Made by a program: the position numbers and the translations under genes. The notes beneath the pieces are model-generated. The model had not been told where the DNA came from. It did no database searches and was given only the letters and a program-made list of their open reading frames with translations. From Skermanella aerolata KACC 11604 (GTDB lineage Bacteria; Pseudomonadota; Alphaproteobacteria; Azospirillales; Azospirillaceae): 64,000 bases of DNA. Of the stretch, positions 45,694 to 54,704 are shown piece after piece. Location: positions 372,001 through 436,000 of the forward strand of contig NZ_AVFK01000001.1 of NCBI RefSeq assembly GCF_000936425.1, written 5' to 3'. The stretch's first letter is position 1. The number at the start of each line of letters is the position of its first letter.

Positions 45694-46125
45694 ATGGCCG
45701 AAGTTCTGTTCTTTCAAAAGTTCAACGATCCTGCCAACTCGAAGCAGAAGGCCCAGCTCGTAGCCGCAGGCCACACCGTCGTCGCCCGCGACCTGCTATC
45801 GGAACCGTGGACGCCGGAAACCCTGCGCCCCTGGTTCGAGGACCGCCCGGTCGAAGACTGGTTCAACCGCTTCGCTCCCGCCGTGCGCGGCAAGACCATC
45901 TTCCCGGGCGAACTGGACGAGACGGCGGCCCTGGCCGCCATGATCGCCGATCCCGAACTGATCCGGCGTCCGCTGATCCAGGTCGGGAACAAGCGCGCCG
46001 TCGGGTTCGATCCGACCAGCCTGAACTCCTGGATCAACCTCGTTCCGGTTTCCGACGGCCTGTCCTGCGAGGACAAGCACGCCCAGGGCCGGTGCGACCA
46101 TGGCCACGGCCATCATCACCACTGA
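45694..46125 (+). CDS. ArsC-like/nitrogenase-associated protein with His-rich tail
   Basis: The 143-residue protein has the thioredoxin-like fold of the ArsC family and closely follows nitrogenase-associated (NifO-like) members (QLVAAGHTVVARDLLSEPWT, PVEDWFNRFAP). In ArsC the catalytic cysteine sits near the N-terminus (PxC); here the segment reads KFNDPANSKQK, with no cysteine, so reductase activity is unlikely. The C-terminus ends in a metal-binding-like DHGHGHHHH preceded by two cysteines. GGAG precedes ATG 45694. Confidence 0.8.
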   Translation: MAEVLFFQKFNDPANSKQKAQLVAAGHTVVARDLLSEPWTPETLRPWFEDRPVEDWFNRFAPAVRGKTIFPGELDETAALAAMIADPELIRRPLIQVGNKRAVGFDPTSLNSWINLVPVSDGLSCEDKHAQGRCDHGHGHHHH

Positions 46126-46190
46126 CGCTTGCGAGCCGGCTCCCGGATCGGCGCTCGCCGGCATGGCGAAGCCGGTCCGGGCCTGTCGCA

Positions 46191-47117
46191 TCAGCGCCGC
46201 AGGCGCGCATCCAGGCGAGCCATCAAGCCGTCAAGCTCGACATGGTCGTCGCGGTTCAGCTTCGGCCCCGGTGCCCGCACCGTCGCCGACCCGATGACTC
46301 CGCGCCGGCGCAGGATTTCCTTGCGGATCGCGAGACCGATGCCGGCCTGCTGTTCGTGCCGGACGACCGGCAGGTAGACGTCGAACAGGTCTTCCGCTCC
46401 CTCGGCATCGCCGTCGAAGAAGCGCCGGCAGACTTCCACCAGCATCTCCGGATAGGCGAAGCCGGTCATGGCGCCGTCGGCGCCGCGACGGAGTTCCTGC
46501 GGTAGGTGCAAGCCGCCGTTGCTGACAAGGATGCTGATGCGCCGGCCGCCCTGGTCCGGCCACGCCCGGATCTGGGTCAGCTTCCGAAGGCCCGGCGCCT
46601 CTTCGTGCTTCAGCATCACGATCTGCGGGTGGTCGTCGAATACCCGTCGCAGCGTTGGTACCGATACCGGCACCCCGGTAACCTGCGGATAGTCCTGGAA
46701 CACGACAGGCACGTCGGGGCCGAGAATGCGCAATGTCTCCGCGAAGTAGTTGACGACCTGCTCTTCGGTCTTCAGACCGCCGAGCGGGGCGATCATGACG
46801 CCGGCGGCGCCGGCATCCATGGCCGAATGAGCGAAGGCCGCGAGGTTGTTGGTGCCGGGATTGCTGACGCCGACGATGACCGGGATCTTGCCGGCTGTCC
46901 TGGCGAACACCCGTTTCATGAAGCTCTGCTGTTCGTCAGGGGTCAGCTTTGGAGCCTCCCCCATGATGCCCAGGATCGTCATGCCGTTGACGCCGGACTC
47001 CAGGTAGAAGTCAACCATGCGGTCGGTGCTCGCCAGATCCAGCGCGCCGTCGTCCTCGAACGGCGTCGCGGCGATGATGTAGACGCCGCGGACGTGCTCG
47101 TTAAGCTTCTCGGTCAT
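46191..47117 (-). CDS. DapA-family aldolase/dehydratase
   Basis: The 308-residue TIM-barrel protein has the family start (VYIIAATPFEDDGALD), the GIMGEAPKLT loop, the YPQ segment carrying the conserved tyrosine (FQDYPQVTG) and the Schiff-base lysine in VMLKHEEAPG. It is more like the broader DHDPS-family aldolases than lysine-pathway DapA, so the natural substrate (a keto acid) is not known. The alpha/beta hydrolase gene lies upstream on the same strand. Confidence 0.86.
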   Translation of the reverse strand: MTEKLNEHVRGVYIIAATPFEDDGALDLASTDRMVDFYLESGVNGMTILGIMGEAPKLTPDEQQSFMKRVFARTAGKIPVIVGVSNPGTNNLAAFAHSAMDAGAAGVMIAPLGGLKTEEQVVNYFAETLRILGPDVPVVFQDYPQVTGVPVSVPTLRRVFDDHPQIVMLKHEEAPGLRKLTQIRAWPDQGGRRISILVSNGGLHLPQELRRGADGAMTGFAYPEMLVEVCRRFFDGDAEGAEDLFDVYLPVVRHEQQAGIGLAIRKEILRRRGVIGSATVRAPGPKLNRDDHVELDGLMARLDARLRR

Positions 47118-47183
47118 GATTATTCCTCCGGTCCCTCTCGTTTGGGCCGCAGCTTAGGCATCGCCGGGCGGTCGCGAAAGTCC

Positions 47184-48032
47184 TTAGAGTGGAGAGGATG
47201 ACAGGAATGCCCGGAGCAGATGGTTGACGTCCTCCGGCTCCTCGTGCTGCAACCAATGGGTGGCATTGGGGAAACGGAACAGCCGACCCTGGTCGCATCT
47301 CCGCAGCGCCGCCAGGGCAAGCGGAAATTCCAGCGCCGTGTCGCGCTCTCCCCACAGGATCATCGTCGGCACCCGCACCCGCTCCGACCGCAGCTTGCGG
47401 CGTTTTCGCAGCGCCCGGTACCAGTTGATCATGGCGGTCAAGGCACCCGGTCGCGACCACGCCTCCTGGTAATGATCCAGGTCGTGCCTGCTGAAGGCGT
47501 CGCCCCGGCTGGTTCCGGTCAGCAGACGCCGCGCCATGCGGTAACCGCCGGCCCGAAGCAGCGCTTCCGGCAAGCCGGGTATCTGGAAGAACAGGATGTA
47601 CCAGCTCCGCAGCATCTGGGTCGGATGGGTCATGGCATAGCGGGTCATGGTGGCCGGGTGCGGCGCATTGAGGATCGCCAGCCGCTCGATCCGGTCGGGA
47701 TCGCGCAGCGCCAGCCACCATGCGACGATGCCGCCCCAGTCGTGCCCGACCAGCGAGAAGGTGCGATACCCCGCCGATTCGGCCAGCCGCAGGACGTCGT
47801 CGGCCAGCGCGTCGATATCGTAGTTCTCCAGCCCGACGGGCTTGTCGCTCAGGTTGTAGCCGAGCTGGTCCGGCACCAGGACGCGCCAACCGTCATCTGC
47901 CAGCGGACCGACCTGGTTACGCCAGGCATATGAGAATTCGGGAAAGCCATGGAGCAGGATGACGAGAGGACCGTCCACCGGTCCTTCATCGATTGCCGCC
48001 AGACGGCGGCCGCTGTTACCGCTTCTGATCAT
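47184..48032 (-). CDS. Alpha/beta hydrolase, epoxide-hydrolase-like
   Basis: The 282-residue protein has the oxyanion segment HGFPEFSYAWR, the aspartate nucleophile in VGHDWGGIVAWW, an acid in WGERDTAL and the histidine in NATHWLQHEEP. Asp as nucleophile marks epoxide hydrolases and haloalkane dehalogenases. Its first bases overlap the end of a small upstream gene by 17, so the two are co-translated. Confidence 0.88.
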   Translation of the reverse strand: MIRSGNSGRRLAAIDEGPVDGPLVILLHGFPEFSYAWRNQVGPLADDGWRVLVPDQLGYNLSDKPVGLENYDIDALADDVLRLAESAGYRTFSLVGHDWGGIVAWWLALRDPDRIERLAILNAPHPATMTRYAMTHPTQMLRSWYILFFQIPGLPEALLRAGGYRMARRLLTGTSRGDAFSRHDLDHYQEAWSRPGALTAMINWYRALRKRRKLRSERVRVPTMILWGERDTALEFPLALAALRRCDQGRLFRFPNATHWLQHEEPEDVNHLLRAFLSSSPL

Positions 48033-48222
48033 CGTCCGACCGGCTGGTGTTGTCGGGCTTGCTGTCGGAAGGCCTGCTATCGGGGGTGCCGCCCTCGCCG
48101 GTCCAGTCGTCGGTGATCATGGACTGCGCTTCGCTGATTTCCTCCAACTCCTCGCGGGAAGGCGGACGGGGGATACGCGGCGTCTTCGGGGTGTCGGCAG
48201 CCGGGCTGTCATTCTCGGGCAT
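48016..48222 (-). CDS. Small charged protein of unknown function
   Basis: From ATG 48222, behind a strong GGAGGA site, the product is 68 residues rich in Asp, Ser, Pro and Glu with a short helical centre (SREELEEISEAQSMI). It has no membrane segment. It overlaps the hydrolase gene. No family is recognised. Confidence 0.65.
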   Translation of the reverse strand: MPENDSPAADTPKTPRIPRPPSREELEEISEAQSMITDDWTGEGGTPDSRPSDSKPDNTSRSDDDQKR

Positions 48223-48290
48223 CGGTGTTCCTCCATCTGGTTCACCCAGGAGAAACACCGTTCAGCCCGGATTGTCCCCGGCCTCGTTCC

Positions 48291-49040
48291 TCAACTCAGC
48301 GATACGTCCAGGTACAGCATGATGACGAAACCCAGCATGAGGCCGACACTGGCCGCTTTCTCTAGCCCTGCGCGGTGCGTTTCCGGGATGATCTCGTTGC
48401 TGACGACGAAGATCATGGCTCCGGCCGCGAAGGCAAGTCCCCACGGCAGCAGCGGTGCGGCCATCGAAACGGCGATGACGCCGACCAGGGCGCCCAGCGG
48501 TTCGACCAGCCCGGTCGCCAGTGCGATGCCCACCGCCTTGGGGCGGCTGTAGCCCACGCCGTACAAAGCCACCGCCACGGCCAGTCCCTCCGGCATGTTC
48601 TGGAGTCCGATGCCGAAGGCGAGGGGATAGCCGGTAGCGGTGTCGCCCGTCCCGAACCCGACTCCGACCGCCAGTCCTTCGGGAATGTTGTGCAGCGTGA
48701 TGGCGATGACGAACAGCCAGATCCGGCGCAGGCTGTCCGCCTGCGGTCCCCGGCGGCCATTTTCGAAATGTTCGTGCGGCATCAGCAGGTCCAGCGCCCA
48801 TAGGCAGGTAGCACCCAACAGGATGCCGGCTCCGACCACCGCCGGCCCGGCGCCCGTCTCAAGCGCCGGAAGGATCAGGGAAAAGAAGGAGGCGGCCAGC
48901 ATCACCCCGGCAGCAAAGCCGAGCAGAGCGTTCTGTATGCGTTTGGAAACGCTGCGCACCAGCAGCAGGGGAACGGCACCAAGGCCGGTTGCGGCACCAG
49001 CCGCGAGGCTGGCTAAAAAGCCGGTAAGCAGTATCGACAC
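48291..49040 (-). CDS. ZIP-family metal transporter
   Basis: The 249-residue protein has eight membrane helices and the ZIP metal-site motif HNIPEGLAVGVGFG in helix 4, with the matching NMPEGLAVA in helix 5. A histidine-containing loop (PHEHFENG) lies between helices 3 and 4. It should import zinc or another divalent metal. It starts ten bases after the SSS-kinase gene and is probably the last gene of that operon. Confidence 0.9.
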   Translation of the reverse strand: MSILLTGFLASLAAGAATGLGAVPLLLVRSVSKRIQNALLGFAAGVMLAASFFSLILPALETGAGPAVVGAGILLGATCLWALDLLMPHEHFENGRRGPQADSLRRIWLFVIAITLHNIPEGLAVGVGFGTGDTATGYPLAFGIGLQNMPEGLAVAVALYGVGYSRPKAVGIALATGLVEPLGALVGVIAVSMAAPLLPWGLAFAAGAMIFVVSNEIIPETHRAGLEKAASVGLMLGFVIMLYLDVSLS

Positions 49041-49050
49041 GCGTTATCCG

Positions 49051-51837
49051 TCATTGGTCGGCGTTGGCCGGGAGGTAAGCACCGTTCGGTGTGGTGGCGG
49101 GACTGGATATGGTGCTGTCGGCGGGAATGACGAAGGCGAATGTGGCGCCGTGGCCGATAGAGCTTTCGACCCAGATCCTGCCCCCCAGATGCTCTACGAT
49201 GCGCTTGCAGATCGCCAGGCCCAGGCCGGTTCCCTGCGGCTTGTCCGTCATCGTGTTGCCGACCTGACGGAACTTGTCGAACACGATCTCCGCATCATTG
49301 GGCGTTAGGCCGGGGCCGTTGTCGCTGACTGCTACCTTCACGCCATCGCCTGAATGCTCGACGCTGACGACCACGCGCCCTGATCCGCCAGGGGTGAACT
49401 TGGCCGCATTGGATAGAAGGTTCATCGCGACCTGTGTAAGCCTGTCATGATCACCCCGCACTCCTGGCACCGTATCGGGGATATGCGCTTCCAGCGCGAT
49501 CCCCTTGTCCTTGAACACCTGCGCGGTGGTCGCGGTTGCTTCACGGACGATTTCTCCCAGATCGACCGTTTCGATGTTCCAGTCGATCTCGCCCGCCTCG
49601 ATCTTCGCCATGTCCAGGACCTGATTGATCAGCCGGGTCAGGCGCTCGCTCTCCTTGATGATTAGGTGAAGGAACTCCCGCGCCTGATCCGGCTCGATAT
49701 CGGGATTGTCGTGCAGGATTTCCGCGAAAGCGCGGATAGAGGTCAGCGGCGTCCGCAGCTCGTGCGTCACGGTCGACAGGAAGTCGTCCTTCAGCCGGTC
49801 CAGCTCCAGTAGCTTCTCGTTGGCCGCGCGCAGCGCGACCGAGGTGCGCTCCAGTTCGGCCGACTTCTGCTCGAGCTGGCGGCTGTATTCGAGTACCTGG
49901 CTGGTCTCGTCCAGCATCCTCAGCAGTTCGGGCATGGTGACTTCGCCGCCCCTGACGGCCGAGGCGAGCGCCACCCGCGCCGATGCCGCGCCGATGGCGC
50001 CCGCCATCAGCCGCTCGCCGAAGCGTACCAGTTCCGCGCTGGCCTGGCGGTCGCGCCGCAGATCCACCGAGCCGCCGCGCGCCAGCCCGGCAAAGGCCTG
50101 TTCCGCCCGCTGAGGCCCCAGGAAACGGCCGACCAGCGCAATAAGCTCACCGACCGTCGTGCTGCCGCGCCATGACGACGAGGCCGCGGTCGCCCGCTCC
50201 GTCATCCGAAACACGTCGACGAAGGCATTGGCCTGGACCCGCTCGCCGACGCTGGGGCGGTCGAACAGCGATACCGCGACATAGAGCCCGACATTCAGCG
50301 CCATGCTCCAGAACAGCGCGTGCGACAGCGGGTCCAGGCCTTGCAGGCCGAACAGCGCATAGGGTCGCAGCAGCTCCATTCCGCCGGGGCCGTCGGACAG
50401 GAAGCCGGGATCGAGCCAGCCGGAGCGGGCGAACGACGGCAGCAGGAGCGTATAGGTCCAGGCCGATATCCCCGCGATCAACCCGGATAGGGCGCCCCGC
50501 CGCGTTCCGCCGCTCCAGAAGATGCCGCCGATCAGGGCGGGCGCGAACTGCGCCACGGCGGCGAAGGAGATCAGGCCGATGGCGCCCAGGGCATAGGCGC
50601 TGCCGGCGAACCGGAAATAGCCGTAGCCCATCAGCAGGATAGTCAGGATGGCGGTCCGCCGGATCGTCAGCAGGAGCCGGGTCAGGTCGGGGTGGCGGTC
50701 CAGCTTCAGCAGGTTGAGACGCAGCAGCGCCGGGATGACCAGATCGTTCGAGACCATCGTGCTCAGCGCAACCGTCTCGACGATGATCATGCTGGTCGCC
50801 GCCGAAAGCCCGCCGATGAAGGCGAACAGCGCCAGGGCCTTCCAGCCCTGCGACAGCGGCAACGCCAGGACGAACATATCAGGGTCGACGGAGCCGGCGG
50901 GGAAGAGCATCAGGCCAGCGACTGCGACCGGCAGCACGAACAGGTTGATCAGCAGCATGTAGAGCGGAAACAGCCACAGCGCCCGGCGCAGATGCGACTC
51001 GCGGACGTTCTCCACTATCATCAGCTGGAACTGGCGGGGCAGGCAGACGATGGCCGCCATCGACAGCAGCGTCACGGTGATCCAGCTTCCGTCGCCCAGC
51101 GCCGGTTCGGCCGTCAGCAGTCGGGCGACGGCGGGGTTGGAAGCCGTGCGTTCGAACAGGTCCCCGAAGCCGTCATGGATGCCCCAGACCACCATGACCC
51201 CGACCGCCAGGAACGACAGCAGCTTGACGACGCTTTCGAACGCGACGGCGGCAACCATGCCCTGGTGGTGCTCGGCGGCATCGATGCTGCGCGTGCCGAA
51301 GACGATGGCGAAGGCCGCCATCAGCAAGGCCACGTAGAACGCCTTATCTCCGAGGATCGCCGCGTGCGGTCCCGTTCCCAGCCCGGTCGGGTCGGTCCCG
51401 GCCAGCAGGTCGAAGCTGATGGATACCGCCTTCAACTGAAGCGCTATATAGGGCGTCACGCCGAACACCGCGATCGCGGCGACCATGCCGCCCAGTAGTT
51501 GGCTCTTGCCGTAGCGCGCGGCGATGAAGTCGGCGATGGATGTGCTGCGCTGGCGTTTGGCGATCCGCAGGATCTTGGCGATCACGAGATAGCCCAGCGT
51601 CATGACCAGCGTCGGTCCGAGATAGACCGGAAGGAAGCCGATCCCCAGCGTCGATGCCCGCCCGACGCTGCCATAGAAGGTCCAGGTGGTGCAGAATACG
51701 CCCAGCGACAGCGCATAGACATAGGGTGTCGCGATCACGCTCCGTCCCCGGTCGGCCAGCCGGTCGGCCCCCCAGGCGATGGCGAACAGCAGGAACAGGT
51801 AGGCGAAGGACGTGGCGGCGACGAGCGATGCGGGCAT
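49051..51837 (-). CDS. Sodium/solute-symporter-type sensor histidine kinase (CbrA-like)
   Basis: The 928-residue protein has an N-terminal sodium:solute symporter domain with about 13 membrane helices (residues 1-500), a linker with a short coiled coil, and a kinase core. The H-box is THELRTPLTSIRAF (His near 691), the N-box NLLSNAAKFTPG near 804, and the G boxes DNGPGL and GTGLGLAICKRI near 870. CbrA/CrbS relatives sense nutrients or acetate through the transporter part. It overlaps the small membrane gene by one base. No DNA-binding regulator is adjacent; the nearest receiver is the CheY-like protein at 54200. Confidence 0.92.
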   Translation of the reverse strand: MPASLVAATSFAYLFLLFAIAWGADRLADRGRSVIATPYVYALSLGVFCTTWTFYGSVGRASTLGIGFLPVYLGPTLVMTLGYLVIAKILRIAKRQRSTSIADFIAARYGKSQLLGGMVAAIAVFGVTPYIALQLKAVSISFDLLAGTDPTGLGTGPHAAILGDKAFYVALLMAAFAIVFGTRSIDAAEHHQGMVAAVAFESVVKLLSFLAVGVMVVWGIHDGFGDLFERTASNPAVARLLTAEPALGDGSWITVTLLSMAAIVCLPRQFQLMIVENVRESHLRRALWLFPLYMLLINLFVLPVAVAGLMLFPAGSVDPDMFVLALPLSQGWKALALFAFIGGLSAATSMIIVETVALSTMVSNDLVIPALLRLNLLKLDRHPDLTRLLLTIRRTAILTILLMGYGYFRFAGSAYALGAIGLISFAAVAQFAPALIGGIFWSGGTRRGALSGLIAGISAWTYTLLLPSFARSGWLDPGFLSDGPGGMELLRPYALFGLQGLDPLSHALFWSMALNVGLYVAVSLFDRPSVGERVQANAFVDVFRMTERATAASSSWRGSTTVGELIALVGRFLGPQRAEQAFAGLARGGSVDLRRDRQASAELVRFGERLMAGAIGAASARVALASAVRGGEVTMPELLRMLDETSQVLEYSRQLEQKSAELERTSVALRAANEKLLELDRLKDDFLSTVTHELRTPLTSIRAFAEILHDNPDIEPDQAREFLHLIIKESERLTRLINQVLDMAKIEAGEIDWNIETVDLGEIVREATATTAQVFKDKGIALEAHIPDTVPGVRGDHDRLTQVAMNLLSNAAKFTPGGSGRVVVSVEHSGDGVKVAVSDNGPGLTPNDAEIVFDKFRQVGNTMTDKPQGTGLGLAICKRIVEHLGGRIWVESSIGHGATFAFVIPADSTISSPATTPNGAYLPANADQ

Positions 51838-52076
51838 CAGCCTTGTCCTTCGTCGGCGGGCCGCTCGTCACCCGGCTGACGCTCGACCGCCAGGGCCAGC
51901 AGGGCGATGACGGCCAGCCAGACGCCGAAGATGTAGAGCATCAGCGCCGGCCAGCCGAACAGGAAACCGGGTGCGCCGAAGGCCTGGAGCAGCGGCGGAT
52001 TGAACAATACCAGGGCAAGCAGGAACAGCGCGATCAGACGGTCGCCGCGAGGCGGTCTGTCGCGCCGCCCGGTCAA
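51837..52076 (-). CDS. Small two-helix membrane protein, probable partner of the symporter-kinase
   Basis: The 79-residue product has two hydrophobic helices (LIALFLLALVLFNPPLLQAF and PALMLYIFGVWLAVIALLAL) between charged ends. It overlaps the kinase-exonuclease gene before it by four bases (ATGA) and the SSS-kinase gene after it by one. Small two-helix proteins often lie beside solute:sodium symporters, so a partner role is likely but not shown. Confidence 0.75.
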   Translation of the reverse strand: MTGRRDRPPRGDRLIALFLLALVLFNPPLLQAFGAPGFLFGWPALMLYIFGVWLAVIALLALAVERQPGDERPADEGQG

Positions 52077-54175
52077 AACGCCCGTTCCCGCGCGTGAAGT
52101 TCGACAAGGATGTTGGCGCTGCAGATGGCATCGTCCAGCGTGACGAAGCCCTGGTCGCGCAGCATGTCGACGAAGCGCAGGAAGATCGCCGCCGTGAGCA
52201 GGCTGTCGCCGAGGGCGGTATGGCGATCGACCACCTGTATGCCAAGCCGCTTCGCGATGCCGTCCAGCGTATGGTCGGCGTTTTCGCCCTGAAGCTGCCG
52301 CGACAGCAGCATCGTATCGAGCACCGGGTTGTCGAACTTAACGCCGCTGATCTTCTCCTTCATCTTCAGGAACTTGAGATCGAAAGCCGCATTGTGGGCG
52401 ACCAGTACAGATCCGGTGACGAAGGAGTGGAACAGCGGCAGCACGACCGATGCCTTGGGCTTGTCCCGCACCATGTCGTCGGTGACGCCGTGGAACTGGA
52501 TGGACTCCGGCGGTATCGGGCGCCCCGGATCGACGAGCTGGCTGAAGGTCTCGCCCGTCAGGATTCGCCCGTTGACGATCCGGACGCCGGCGATCTGGAT
52601 GATCTCGTCGCCGTCCGACGGACGCAACCCAGTGGTTTCGGTGTCGAACACGACGAAACTCAGGCGGTCGAGCGGCGTCTGGCCGAGTTCGGCCGTGGCG
52701 ATCGGCTGGTGCAGCAGGGAAAAGTCGAAGAAGTCAGGGCGCGCCGAAGGAGCGATGTGGTCGGTATGCCCGTGGAGCTGTTCGGAAGGCGGCACCGGCA
52801 CCCGCATCCGGGCATGGCCCGGCCGGGTCGTCTCGCACCATAGCTCGCTGCGGTGATGCTGGAGCACGTCGCTGACGGTCAGGCCGCCGAGTGCGTCCGG
52901 CAAAGGCTGCTCCATCCACTTGTCGATGACGGAAGACGCGACCGGCGAGCCCTCCCAGGAGATATCGACATAGACCCAGGGATCGCTCGCCTCCGCTGAC
53001 ATGTCGAAGCTCCGAACGCCCGTGACTTCGCCCAGGCGCTGTACCAGATGGTCGAGCATCACGACGAGGCTGTAGCTGTCGGCGTGCAGCCACTGCGGCA
53101 GCCCGGTCAGGATGACCTTCGGTCCGCCGCTCGTGTTCGTCCTGGTGATAACCAGGTTGATCAGGTTGCCGCTGTGGATATCGTTCATCGGCCACGCGCC
53201 GGTGATGATGCTGCGGTAGTCTTCTGTGATCCGTTCGAGCCTTTGGGAAAGACCGCCGCACTCGTTTAGGATCACTTGTTCGAATGCCTGGCGGGAATCA
53301 TTGTCCAGATCGGGGTTGTCGGTCAGCGTCTCCACGGCGGCGCGGAGGTTGGCGATCGGCTGGCGGAAGCCTTCCGTGGCGGCGCGCAGGACGGCGTCGC
53401 GCTTGCCGAGCACGGCCAGTTCCGCCGTTATGTCCTCGAACGTCACGACGTAGCCGTTGATGCCGTCATCCTCCTGCAGGATCAGGTTCATCCGGCCTTC
53501 CAGCAGGTAACGGCCGTCGGTCGTAGCACCCACGAACTGGGCAGCCGTGCCGTGCGGGTGGGTGAGGTGCCGGCCTTCCTTGACGCGCAGCGTCAGGCGT
53601 TCCAGCGTGTGCAGGACGGGCGCCTTGGTGATCACCTGAAGCAGGCTGCGCCCGATGCCAAGCTCGCCGGTCAGGTGCAGCAGGGTCAGCGCCGCCTGAT
53701 TGTACAGCAGGATCTGATGATGCTGGTTGCAGACCAGAACACCTTCGTGCAGATCGCGCAACAGCGTCGAAAGACGGCTTTTCTGTTCCTCTACCTCGGC
53801 GGTGGAGGATGCGACCGCCCGGGCGATATCCGACTTCGCCAACGCCAGCTTCTCTCCCAGTTCGTTGATGGCCTGGGGCAGGGGAGTCAGTGCGCCATAG
53901 CGTTCAATCGGCACCCGCGCTGTCTCGGTGCCGTGCGCGATCACGCGCGTCTCTCCGGCCAGCGCATTCAATCCCCTCAGCAGGGAGCGGTCGACCAGCT
54001 GCCATAGGGCGAAGATGGCGGCGGCTACGATCGCCGTCGCCAATACGGCATAGGTCACCAGCGGATTGCCGGCTGTTCCGGCATTGCTCAGCAGCACGGC
54101 CAGCGCTGCGACCGCGAGTGCAGCAACGCCGCCAATCGATAGGAAAAGCGAGCCCAGCTTGCGGCGTGCGTCCAT
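52073..54175 (-). CDS. Membrane histidine-kinase-like sensor fused to a DnaQ-type 3'-5' exonuclease
   Basis: The 700-residue protein begins with two membrane helices, a HAMP-like segment and a PAS domain (about 130-250). A kinase-dimer-like region follows, in which the H-box reads TEGFRQPIANLR near residue 270, with glutamate where the phosphorylated histidine belongs. A degenerate ATPase-like region comes next. The last 200 residues are a DEDDh exonuclease with all motifs: FDTETTG (508-515), HNAAFD (near 593) and HTALGD (near 650). Its neighbours are a CheY-like regulator and an SSS-kinase. The nucleic-acid target is unknown. Confidence 0.88.
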   Translation of the reverse strand: MDARRKLGSLFLSIGGVAALAVAALAVLLSNAGTAGNPLVTYAVLATAIVAAAIFALWQLVDRSLLRGLNALAGETRVIAHGTETARVPIERYGALTPLPQAINELGEKLALAKSDIARAVASSTAEVEEQKSRLSTLLRDLHEGVLVCNQHHQILLYNQAALTLLHLTGELGIGRSLLQVITKAPVLHTLERLTLRVKEGRHLTHPHGTAAQFVGATTDGRYLLEGRMNLILQEDDGINGYVVTFEDITAELAVLGKRDAVLRAATEGFRQPIANLRAAVETLTDNPDLDNDSRQAFEQVILNECGGLSQRLERITEDYRSIITGAWPMNDIHSGNLINLVITRTNTSGGPKVILTGLPQWLHADSYSLVVMLDHLVQRLGEVTGVRSFDMSAEASDPWVYVDISWEGSPVASSVIDKWMEQPLPDALGGLTVSDVLQHHRSELWCETTRPGHARMRVPVPPSEQLHGHTDHIAPSARPDFFDFSLLHQPIATAELGQTPLDRLSFVVFDTETTGLRPSDGDEIIQIAGVRIVNGRILTGETFSQLVDPGRPIPPESIQFHGVTDDMVRDKPKASVVLPLFHSFVTGSVLVAHNAAFDLKFLKMKEKISGVKFDNPVLDTMLLSRQLQGENADHTLDGIAKRLGIQVVDRHTALGDSLLTAAIFLRFVDMLRDQGFVTLDDAICSANILVELHARERAF

Positions 54176-54199
54176 CTTGTCTCGTCTCCGCTTCCGGCG

Positions 54200-54571
54200 T
54201 CAGGAAACGGTCAGGTGCTTGCGCACGGTCGCGACCAGATCTCGGGTGGAAAAAGGTTTGGTGACGTAATCGGTGGCGCCGAGCGCCATCCCCTTCTGCC
54301 GCTCGACGTCCCGGCTCTTGGCTGTCAGCATGATGATCGGCAGGCTCGTCCAGCGAGGGTCTGCACGGATCGTCTGGCAGACGTCGTAACCGTCGCGGTG
54401 CGGCATCATGGCGTCGAGCAGCAGCAGATCCGGGGCGGACTGCTCGACCGCTTGCAACACTTCCTCGCCGTTATGGGCGAGACGAACTTCGAACCCGGCT
54501 TTCTGCAATAGGAACTGCAACGATAACAGGATGCTGGGTTCGTCGTCGGCAACCAGAATGGATTGAGTCAT
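54200..54571 (-). CDS. CheY-like single-domain response regulator
   Basis: The 123-residue protein is a complete receiver: acidic pair in VADDEPS, phospho-acceptor in LLLLDAMMPHRDG, and lysine in YVTKPF. It has no output domain. It lies 24 bases before the kinase-exonuclease gene in a four- or five-gene operon and is probably a phosphate target for the SSS-kinase. Confidence 0.9.
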   Translation of the reverse strand: MTQSILVADDEPSILLSLQFLLQKAGFEVRLAHNGEEVLQAVEQSAPDLLLLDAMMPHRDGYDVCQTIRADPRWTSLPIIMLTAKSRDVERQKGMALGATDYVTKPFSTRDLVATVRKHLTVS

Positions 54572-54704
54572 GGGGCAGGATTCCTCCGGCGTCCAACCCT
54601 CCCGGTAGAGGGTTGTTTATTTTTAGTTGTGCTCTACACCGATGGAATTGAATGTAACTGCCGCCCCATGTCACGATCAACATAAACCACAAGAAAATTA
54701 TGAT

